A stretch of 64,000 nt of DNA from Hevea brasiliensis (lineage: Eukaryota > Streptophyta > Magnoliopsida > Malpighiales > Euphorbiaceae): the NCBI RefSeq assembly GCF_030052815.1, contig NC_079510.1, forward strand, positions 42,347,566-42,411,565. The letters run 5' to 3'. How positions within the stretch are numbered: position 1 is the first letter of the stretch; every line of letters begins with the position of its first letter. Shown piece after piece: positions 21,528 through 33,500 of the stretch. The notes under the pieces are model-generated. The model was not told the origin of the DNA. It did not search any database and saw only the letters and a list, made by a program, of their open reading frames with translations. A program made the position numbers and the translations under genes.

Positions 21528-24500
21528 CTATAACCAGATTAAGGACTGGCAATTTCTGGTAAATAATCTCACTTCAAATGTATGATCAAGCTTCAAGCCT
21601 AACCTTTTTTTTTTTTTTTCATGAGATGACAAAATTATAAGAAGGTACGCATGCTATAATATGATTTCAGTAGGCTGTGCCCACTGAAGATCAATGTCAA
21701 TAATCACATAATAGATGGTTAAATTGGACAATTCAATACAAAACCACAAGAACAAAGACTTCAAGGATAACCCAGAGTCCTACACTGTCTGTACGGGCCT
21801 TAGTGAGTTTACTATTAACAACCTGGGTTGCCTTGGAGGTCACATGGTCAGGTCAAGCCCTGTGCCAGTTTTTAGGGCAATATTCCAGATGGGTCCAGAT
21901 CAAGGCTAAGTACTTAAGTAGACTACCTACATTAGATTTTTATTGGAAGACAGTTATCATAGGCACAGCTTAAACATTTTTTTAACAGAATATGCATGTG
22001 AATAAGTCATGAATGCATTCTCAAGAATGGAATTTAAGGATACGGATCAGCATCACGACGAGTCATCTTGTTGGCTGCTTCTTTACCATGAATCCTCATT
22101 GGAGGTTCCTCCAAATAACCTGACCGCTGGATCATGGCTCCTTTTCTATCCCCCCTATCTCTTCCATCATACGATTGCGACATACCAATTGGAAGAGGTG
22201 GAGGTGGTGGAGCAGCTGGAGAATACTCGCCAGCTTCCCCTGATGGCAAATGCTCTCTTTTAAGTTTCCTTCTCTTAGAGGCAGCACTAACATCCATTTC
22301 CTCCTTCAAAAGATTCACTTTTTCCCTCTCCCTCTCCCTTTCTCTTTCCCTCTCCTCCACCTACATGTATCAGATCCAAGATAAGCAAAAACCTTTTAAG
22401 TTTTCCAAGCACGGTGAAACAAGTGAAAACTAACATCTAAACATGCTTAGTCATTTAGGATTAAGCTCAGCTCATTTATTAAACAAGCCAAGTCATGCAT
22501 TATACAAATTCAGCTTATTATTGAAAAAAAAAAAAATAAAGCACTACATTTCTGGAATCAAATCAAGGCATTAATTAGATAAAGAGATGTATCCCATTCA
22601 TTACCAATAACTTAAAAAAAAGGAAAAAAAAAATGCCATGAAACATTACATGTAACATTAAAACATCAATACATAATAGTTGGGGGAAAAACCTGCTAAC
22701 CTGAAAAACCTAAATTGAAAAAAAGATGGTTATGCACATGTTATCCTCATGTTGGTGCACATGTTCACTCTCCGAGTAAACTTGGTATCCTCATGTTGGT
22801 ATGAAAAATTTACAAGGAATAAAGCCTACATACGATAAATGAAAAACTACCTATCTCATGGATCATTGCCTACTGTTAGGCAATTTGTGAATCAAACACA
22901 AGAAAAAACAAGGAGCCATAAACATTAACGCACCAATTAATGCATTATGGGCTTAACACCAACTCAATCCAACCAAACTACACTTACCCCACCCCACAAA
23001 AAGAGAGGGAGAGGATTTTGGAAAGAAAGGGACAAGAGGGGGGGGGGGGGGGGGGTGAGGGGGGGGTTGTGGTGTGTTTGTCGGGGTTTTTCTTTCTCAT
23101 TTTGTATTTTGTGTGAGCGTGCACGCATTGTGGCAGTGGAGAGGAGGAGGAGGGGGGTGTCATTGTCAAACTTGGTCCATTGAGCATGTTACCAAACCCA
23201 TTCAAATGTCAAACCACAGAAAATACCCCTAAATTAAGTGCGAATAAACAATCAACACCTAATGCATACCTTCATTGACAGCCCCTCTCGCTCTTCTCTT
23301 TTTCTATCTCGAAAATCATCTTCTCTCCTACGTTTTGCATCATCTTGTGAAACCAAAGAATTTTCTTCTGAGCGTCGTCTTTCTTTCTCCTCATGCCTTG
23401 GAGAAAGCCTCTGAGTATGCCTGGTAGTTCCAAACCTTCTGTCAGCATCTTCATCTCTTCTACTGGAATTAACTGATTGGGGAACCACATGAGGAGGCAA
23501 GGGTGGTGGAGGTGGCAAGTTTTGCCCATAAAATCGATCATCGCCATGAGATTTTTCCATAGATGTATCACTGTACCGCAGCTTGCCACGATCATCCTTG
23601 TTTCGTTCATCTTTGGCTTTGTCAGCGGGCCTGTCAAAACTCCTGTCAGCACCTCTCTCCTGCCCTCTCTCTACAGAATGCTCTCTTCCATATCTTTCCA
23701 TTGACCTATCCCTCGATTTTTCCACTAAAACATCATCTCCACGGGACTTATCAGGACGGTCTGATCTTTCCCTATAGTCCCTGTCATATCTCTCATTGCT
23801 TTTGTCTTTTGACCTATCCATAAGTTTATCTGTGCTCCTATGCATACTTTGTTCATCAGTCCCCATTTTGTCAAGATCCACTAATCGAGCATCCATGGAC
23901 CTCTCTTTGTCAGAGATGCGAACTTCACCCTCTAAATCTCTCAATTCAATATCACCTTTCCGGCGCTTGCTTAATCTGTCAGGATCTTCAGCAGGACTTG
24001 CTCTCTTCTGTAGCTTATCACTAGACTTTGATGACAAAAGAGAACTATCATGCCGGGGAGAGTGAAGAAGTCGAGAAGGGGGCTTGTGAACATCAGCAAC
24101 TTCAGTGGCATCATCTTTTACCACAGATTTGGCAGCTCCACTATCTACCTTTAATTCACCACCATGACCATCAGAGGTTCTTGCAGATAAGGTCGAGCCT
24201 CTAGCTGATGCTGAAACTGCATTACCATTAGAAGTGGCAGCAGAAGAAACATTAGCAACATTTCCTTGCCTTCCTTCTGACAAATGAGAAGGGACATCTT
24301 TGTCAAGGGAGGAAGTGCCAGGAGTTCTACCCACTGCTTTTGCAGATTTAGATTCATCTTTTGCAGGATCTTGTTTAGGGGTTTTAACAGATCCAGCAGG
24401 CACTGACCGTTTTGCTGAAGCTTTCACCTGCCCAACAAATAATAAATAAAGAACAGAACATAATAAATCCTTCCAACATTTTAAACAAATAGATTCAGAT

Positions 24501-27500
24501 TGTAGATCAAAAGATAAGTTTTGCCCCCATAAATAAATAGAGAAATAATTCATGCAGATACAGCCACCAAATAAATATATGATGATTAATCAATTTTTGT
24601 TTTTCTATCCAATCATAGAATCCTTACCTACTTCAATGTATAGTAATCAACAGAAGTACAACAGAAATTAGGACCAAGGTCTGATATTGGCCAGTCTCTA
24701 TACCCCTTAAATATTCTTTCTAATAACACAGAGGCTGGACACATTAGACCATTCATGCTATTTCACCAAGAAAAGATCCAATAATATTTAACCCATGGAC
24801 CCATCTCTGATAACACAAAATGCTAATTTTAGGTGATCCATTGGCACCTGCATAGCATTTGGTGGTGAATCCCATTTCCTTTTTATTTTAGTCAATTTAG
24901 TTTCCTTTAATCTTTATTGAGTTGGCAGCTCAATGCTGAGCAGGTACCCATGTGACAGCTGGTGAATCCATTGGAGAGGGGAAGAAAAAGTGGATGTCAA
25001 ATTATAAATGTTAGCTAGCTATGAATGCAAACATGATAGTTAAAACACAGGAAATGACAAATACATAAATGACAAAAGAACAGGTAATTTAAGTAGGCAC
25101 CCTTCCCTGCATGTTTAACCCATGAAGAGTCCTGTGCTGCAGTAATCAATGGTGAATAATTTATAATCAAGATGGCTCTCAATTTCTATAATCTAATGGC
25201 AAGTGATGTCACCGAAACAGAGAAACCAATAACACTCATACACAACAAACACAAAACATAAAATACCTCAGATTCCATAGAGTTCTTCAAGACAGCTCTT
25301 CCTGTGCTTTCATCCACTATTTTATTTGCTGATTCATCCATTTGCTTTTGATTCTCTGTTGATCTTGAGGTCCCAACTATAGCAGCTGAAGAAACAGATG
25401 AATGAACATCCAACCCATTAACCAGTGATCCACCTTTTAATTTTTGATGTCCTGGGTCAGATTTCACATGTGAGACACTTTCAGTTCTATCAGACCTCCC
25501 ATCTGCAGGTTTTGCTCTGGATATGTGTTCTCTGGCTGAATTCCCAGATTCTCCATGATGAGTTACTGTGGCAACTGCTCTTCCCCCAGTAGATTCACTC
25601 TGTGCGACGTTAATGGCAGAATTATGTTGTCCAGCTCCTATATTACTAGGCAAAGACTTTGAAGCTGCCGGAGGCTTTATTTCAAGGTATCCCATGCCAA
25701 ATTCTTCATCTGTAACCCAAGAAGGCTGCATACAAGAAGTAAACTTTAAAATATACAGTAAAACAATCAAATGCACTATTGTAGACTGTTAGGGATTGTG
25801 TTTCCAACCTGCATTTTGGAGAAGCACCATTTTAGATGTTGGAAAAAGTAGTTCGAAAAGCCAGTTTAGCTATTTTGGAGTTCACATATAAAATTTAACT
25901 TAAAACCAATTTTCAATGGCCTCTAACTAATATATTTAAGTTAGTGCTTTTCTCAACAATAGTTCAAGCAACAATTTCAAACAGACCTATAGTCCCACCC
26001 ACCTTTCTAGCAGCCAAAGCGGCAGCAACACCAGTTGCCAACACTTTAAGATCCTCTCTTTCATCGCTTTTGATCCTGGCCACCTGAATGGAGAGAAGAA
26101 AATAGGAGTGCACAGGTTATACCATTATAATAAGTTATTAAAAAAAAAGAGCTGATCACCCTAGATTTCTCTTACTCGCTTTTCAAGGTTAATCCCACTC
26201 CTTTTGGTAACTGGGAAAACACCAGAAATTTTCGTCAACAGAATAAGTGCATTCCGAATTTCCATGTACTCAGTTGATTCCAAGCACTGAATCAACAACC
26301 GTGAGATTCTCTGACTCCATTTCCAGTGCACCTATCAGCAAAACAGAAAATTAATAATGATAATAGACCCAGAAGTGACAGGAGTAAAATTGCTTTATCA
26401 CACAAGTTTGGAATCACTTAAAATACATGGTGCTCATACATTGAGAACATGGGCAACACCAATTTATGAGCAACCAACAATCAAGACAGGCACAAGATAC
26501 TATCAAAAAGAACAATAAAACAGGGGTCATTTAACAACATAATTCAGAAGGTCCACCAATAAATAACTAGCGTCCTACACAGGGTGACAAATCCCAGGTC
26601 ACTTATGAGATGGGCATAAAGGTAGAGAATCACTATATCATAAATCCACAATTTACCAGCGAAGAAAGAAACTCGACATTAATGCAAGGAGGAGGAGAAG
26701 GAAAGAACAAGGGAAAAGCAACATTAAACTCAGCCAAAGGAGAGCGGAAGGGGGGGTGGTGTTTAAATGTAGAAGGTTTAAAAATTCGCTTGAAGAGAAA
26801 AAAGGGGCAGACAGAGTAAAGGTCACAGATCTGGTGAACATACCAGAAATCCACAACATACCAGTGAAGAAGAAAAAGAAAAAGACCACAAATCCACAAC
26901 ATACCAAAGAAGAGGAGGAGGAGGAGGAGGAGGAGGAGGAGGAGGAGGAAAGAAAGAACAACAGAAAAGCAACATTAAACTCAGTCAAGGGCAGAAAAGT
27001 TAAAAGGAGAAGATTTAAAAATTTGCTAGAAGAGAAAAAAGGGGAAGATAGAGGAAAGGTCACAGATCTGGTGAATAACAATCTCCAATTAACATGCAAA
27101 CAATCATGACGCACTAATGCTCACATTACAAAATAATCAAGCTTCAACCTTAAATCTTGTTCTTGTTTTGAAAACTGTATAACTGACAAGGAATTTTGAA
27201 CTTAAAGCCCTCAAGATTTTTCAAGTGTATACTTCAATGCAAATTCAAGACTACACAAGAGTTCAATATTCTCAACAGAGATCCTTACATAAAAATAGCA
27301 ACCAATTTAACAACACCACCAGTAATATAGTTAATTTAGTCCAGCTTCAGAAGTTCACAAAATGCTCAGGAGCAAAAAATACTTCTCCAGCAAGATAAGT
27401 AGGGGTGTGCAATCAGTTGGTTTGGTTTTGCACTGGACCGAAACTGAAAAACCGAACTTCAAATTATAGACAACTGAATCAAACTGAAATATGAATAAAA

Positions 27501-30500
27501 CCAAACCAAACCAAACAGAAAATTTGCAGTTTGGTTCTTCAGTTTTATGCTCATAATCACGCATGAATAGTAGTGTAATCACGCATGAATAGTAGTAAAA
27601 TCCCTCAACAATAAGAGCAATTGAGTAAAAAAGGCCCTCAAAGTAAACGCAATCAGAGTAAGAACCTAACTATACACAAATAAACAGCAAAAATCTAACA
27701 AATATATAAATAAACAAATGATATACAAATAAAAAAATCAATCAAAATAAACAGCAAAAACCTAACAAATAGTCCTCTGCACAAAAGTAAATATAGGCAG
27801 CAAAATTTTCAAAACCCAACAAGACGCCAGAGAGGATCTGACGACTGTCGCAAAGCGTGGCAGAGACCCAGAGACGACTAAATGAGCAGGAAGCCAGAGC
27901 CCAGTGCTGAAAGCTAAAGTGAGATGAGCAACAAGGATGACTAGACGAGAGACAGGGATGAGACGAGCAACGCCAATGAGGTTGAGGACGAGGACGAACA
28001 TAATGATCAAACAGGAATAGGGGCGGCAAGGCAAGGAGACTATGGCACACACACCAGCACAATAGAAGAAGAAGAAGAAGAGTAGAGACTAGAGAAGAGA
28101 TTGAAAGCAGTACATGTAGAGGAAACAACGGCAGAGGGAAGGAATTAGGGATTTAGGGTTGAAAAAGATAAGGCTAAAAGGGCTTGGAGTTGGATAAGAT
28201 TTCTCCCGAGCCTTGCTTGTAATCATTCGGCTCATGGGAAGGAGAAGCCCACAGCAGATTGGGTTTCTATTTCTTCGGTTTTTCAGTTATACAACTCAAC
28301 TCAACTCAACCTTACCTTTATCCAAAAAATTTGAGGTCGGCTATATGGATTCTCTTTCTCTACTCTAAACGATTTTGGGTTAAATCCTCGGAAATGTGTA
28401 ATACTTCTAGGTCATTTTGTATTACTCTCCTCCAAGTCAGTTTAGGTCTAACCCTTCTTTTCTTTCTATCATCCACCCTAATGTGCTCTACTTATCTAAC
28501 TGGAGATAAGTATGTCTACACTTCACATGACCAAACCACCTCAATCTCTCTTCTATCAACTTATCCTCAATTGGTACCACTCCTACCTTTTCTCTAATAC
28601 TCTAATTACGGACTTTATCTAATCTAGTAAGGCCACTCATCCACCTTAACATTCTCATCTCCGCAACTCTTATCTTAGACACATACGACTCCTTCAGTGC
28701 CCAACACTCGCTACCATATAACATGGCCGGTCGTATGGTTTTTCAGTTATAATCGGTAAAAAAAAAAAGGACAAACCAAAAAAAATATTCTTAGAAATAG
28801 GTAATTGAACCAAACCGAGTGGGCCAAAAAACCAAATGGATTGAACTGAATTGGTTTGGTTTTTCAATTTAAACTGAAAACTACACAACCCTAAAGATGA
28901 GTATACACAGCATTTACGACCAAATTTAATATAGTTTAAATATCCATGCAACACTTAAATTTGTGAAAATAGCTATTCATTAAACAAAATTTAATGCTAA
29001 TAATTGCCAGAGAACTGACCTTGATGAACTGGCCATATGTAACACGTTGGCTGTTTGGAAATCTGTAATACACAGCAAAGCCAGGCATATTGCCACACTC
29101 ACGTTCATATATCGATTCATCACTCTGAAGGCACAGATAATGCACGTTGATTACAAGAGAAAAAGAAAGGAAAATAATAATGATAATAATAATAATGCAA
29201 TGATGCAGTACTCAATTACCTTCCAGTAGTAAGCAATCTTTAACGTCTCATAGAGAAATTTCCCAAGTCTTCCTGCTTCATATTCAGTGCAACAGCAAAT
29301 CATAGGTTGTAATGTTTTGCATATCAGAACATCAATATGGTTCACTGTGTTGAAAAATGGAGTCCCAAGGGAATGAAGAGTATGCACAAACATAGCACAA
29401 TAGACAGCATCTGGCATGCTGAAAGTACAACGTGGGAAAATGCAGCGCTGAAGGAACTCCATGTTAATTTTCAAAGTATCAGGGCAGGAACTCAACCATT
29501 TGTCTTTTTCACGAGACAGGCGTCTACGAACCGATGCAACATTTTCTTCATGCCTATGAAGTTCACTAGTCAGACGATCTAGAGCTTCTTGAATCCTTTC
29601 CTTGTCTTTCTTCCTTTTAGTTATTGCGGAACTCGAATTATCAGAAATCTCTTCCAAAGCTTTAAGAGCCGCATGCTGCTTTGCAATTTCAGACTCATAG
29701 CGATTTCTAGGAACATATAGATCATACAATGTGAGCCCCCAAAAAGTTGCATAGAGATCAGGCGAGAGGCTATTCCAGGCTTTTGAAGGCAACATTGTTT
29801 TCACAGTTTCAAGAAGATCAGACCACCTGAATAGAATTTATTCATAAACATTCTTCACAAAAAACATTTAATCTCCATTGCGTATAGAATGGTGTTACTA
29901 TTCCACCTATTCCTCTGAACAATAGTAAGCGTATGCAAGGGCAACAAAATGCTAACAATGCGAGAAAATTACAAGATAGGGATTAAATTGTTACATTATA
30001 GGCTTCTGAGGAGATCCAAGATCCAAAATCACTTTGCCAGAATATTCTGCTTGCTCACACTCCATATTTGTAGTTGTACTGTTCACAACTTCATTGTCAT
30101 CCAAAGGCCAGAAAACATCAGAACTACCCTCACACTTGAAGAGCCTCATTACAGGGCGATATACTAAAAAAGCAACCTACAATATGCAGCAAAGCAACAG
30201 TAAACTACACTGAAGCACAGTGTTAACTGCCATAAAATTATAACCATTAAATTAATGATAAGCAGAGGAAAGACCTTTCTAAATTTCTAATGGTATGTAC
30301 AAATGAAAAGGCCAATGGGCACCAAAAGTAGAACAAGAAAGGGCACATAAACAGACACACACACAGAGGGAGAGAGAGAGAGACCTCAGGATCAAGGTGG
30401 TAAAGGTGTACAAGATCATCAAGAGATGGAATCAACTGGGCATAAGCATTGGCTGGTGTCACAGCACTACAAAGAAATTCCACATACTGAAGAAGAGTTC

Positions 30501-33500
30501 CATGGCATCTATCAAACTGCTCACTAACCATTTTAATGTACGGTGCCTCTGCATTAATGACAACCCTGCAAGAAAAGATTTACTTAGGTACCATTTTTAC
30601 AAACACAAAACATGATCTTAAAAGCACAACACTACTGAGGTTGTGAGCATGCAGCCGCTCAACAATGACAAGCAAATGTTTGGAATTAAGATTTATGAAC
30701 CGGTAAAAGAAAAGATAAAAAATGGAAAATGCCCTCAGGGGAAAAAAGTGGAGAACTCAGAACAGTATCAAAAGAGAGATCGAAGATAAGGATTCTGGGC
30801 CCAAAATGAAATGTATTGATAATAATTCTTTCCCCTAATGTTTTTTAAGATGGTCCATTGCAAGGATATAAAGACAGACCATAAAAGTTGGTAAAAAAAA
30901 ATGGGCACATCAATACAGCAGTTCTTATGTGAAAAAAAAAAACCAAATGGCTGTTCACTTATACCCCTAAACTGTAAGAAAAGATTCTTTTTTTTTTTTT
31001 TTGGGGGGGGGGGGGGGGTGTGGCGGGCGTGGTGGGTGGGAGGAGAGGAGGAGGGGGAGGAGATCCCACATGCATGTAAATATGACAAAAAAAAAAAAAA
31101 AGTCAGACATGCCAAGAAGTATTCATCCCCTCACATTGAAACCTCGATACACAAGCAAAGTTCAAAAACAAACTGGCCCAAGTTTTATTAGCATTTCCAT
31201 GAATGAAAATAAATGAAAAAGGATGGGTGTTCATGACTATTTTAAGACATAATAAATATTTAATTCATGTTGCACCTGATAGAAGCAAAGTCCAGAGTCA
31301 AATCTAAGGTTTTTAACACTTAATCTAACTAGCATACAATTGAATCAAGAAGTCAATATAACTATAAAAACAAAAGCTTGGTTTTAAATACAATGGCCGT
31401 AGTGGAACATTTTGGCCTACCTATATTGTAAAGGCCATGTCTCCATAGTTATTTGGGAATTACAAGTGAAAATAGACTGATATGCTATGTTAAAGCCATG
31501 CACTAGATATACTGCCTTCTATTCTAAAACTAATTTTTAAAGTTCACAACAACAACTGTTGCAGTTTGGCCATAACACCCCACCCCCATATGGCACCATG
31601 TGACTTCAGTCACAATTTCAATTTAAAACCTTGAACAATACAGTAAAGGCCTATCTACACCAACAGCCAAAACCATGAAAATCCTCACAGCTCACAATCA
31701 ACTATCCTAAGCATCAATGCAAATCTCTAACGCATCTAGTAACGTGCATAATAAAGCAGTAAAGCTTACACTGAACGATGTTGAGCAATAAGTAATAAAA
31801 GAGGGATTGCCAACTTTGATTCATCCTTTGGAAGCAATGAGTCCCGTAGCCTATTAGTCGACTTTATCAAAGCCTGCATAGATAGATCTTCAATTTAGAA
31901 CTGGTCAAACACCATATAATGAGATGAGATTTCAATTCTACAAATTGGCATACTGTAACAGGGTAACAAGGATTGGCAGTATAAAACAAGATCATCCAGC
32001 AGAAATAACAGCTACTAGTAATGGCCAGCTGTAAATGGGTTCAAAAGTCCAAAAATAGTAAGAACCAAATGATAAATTATGAAAAATAATTTATGTATTT
32101 ATATATTTAAATATTATAATTTTAATAAAAAAGATATGCATATTATTAAGATTATTTTGAAAACTTATATTTATAATTATAACTTATAATTTATTTATTA
32201 AATTTATTTTTTAATAAATAAATTTATATTATATAATGATAAATTAAAATAAATAAATAAAAAGAAAAATATCCGCAGGAAAACCCGCCTCACCCCAATC
32301 TCTTGTGGGACAGGGACGGGAGGAGCGATCCCTGCCCCTGACCTGACCTACTGCCATTCCTAGGTATTACAGAAATCCAGTAACCAAAGGCTGCAAAACT
32401 TATTCTAATGGAGCCTGATTATGTGATCTCAGCCGAGTCAAACAAAAGTCAAATAAAAATTGGGTAAACTACAATTTAATATCTAAAATTTGACAAAATC
32501 TACAACATAATTCCTATCGTTAAAATTTCAGTTAAGCTACAGTTATTCTAGCAAAAATGACGAAAATGCCCTTAACTCTATTTTCAATCTAAAAATAATT
32601 TAGTCCCTAAGATTTTATTTTATTGGCAATTTAATCCCTGGCATTTGGTTAAACCTACAAAGTAGTCCCTATAGTTTCAAAACCAAACAATTTATTCATT
32701 GACATTTTAATAAACCTATAAGTTAGTTTCTACAGGTAGAATTATGGTTAATTCTTCATTAAAATTAGCAAAAATACCAAAATGTTTTTAACTCTATTTT
32801 CAATTTGAAAACAATTTAGTGCTTGAAGTTTTATTTTAATAACAATTTACATCCATATTCATTTTTTTATATATATAACAATATAATATAATATATGAAA
32901 TATTATAAATTGATAAACATACATGTATATATATTATTAAAATAATAATGACACAAATAGAATTTTACACAATTATGAGGGATTATTTATAAATAGTTAT
33001 AATATATAAGGATCAATTTGTAAAATATATGGATATTTTGTAATTAACCAAAATTTTTAAGGACCTTAAAGTAATTAATCCATATTTTAATAATTTAAAT
33101 TTCAAAATTTTAATTTAATGGGACCCACATTTTAAAAATACAATGAATAAATTGTTAATAAAACAAAACATCACAAACTAAATTATTAAGAAAATAAAAC
33201 TTTAGTGACTAGTTGTTTTCAGATTAAAAATAAAGATAGGGGTATTTTGATCATTTTTGCTAAAATTAGCAATAACTTAGCAGAATTCTAATAGCAAGGA
33301 ATAAGTTGTAGGTTTTGTCAAATTTTAGGGACTAAATTGCTTGGTTTTGAAAATATAGAGACTAAGTTATAAGCTTTGTCGAACCTCGAGGACTAAATTG
33401 TAGTTTACCCATAAAAATTTAAATAAATTAAGGCCCCATGTGAGGTAAACCAGATCCAGCATAATTTCAGAGACGGAAATACTGTGGCATCATTTGTAAG

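Noticed and set aside
22034..22043. Stop TAA at 22034 as the THO2 C-terminus
   Set aside because: A GT donor at 22043 and an in-phase exon at 21458–21527 encoding the conserved basic THO2 end make the spliced form more likely.
23477..24065. Plus-strand frames opposite THO2 exon 30
   Set aside because: Antisense shadows of the Arg/Asp/Ser-rich exon. The minus-strand frame is spliced in phase on both sides.
26653..27114. Frames rich in Ser/Phe or Glu/Lys
   Set aside because: Products of a GAG/CTC microsatellite and tandem duplication inside a THO2 intron.
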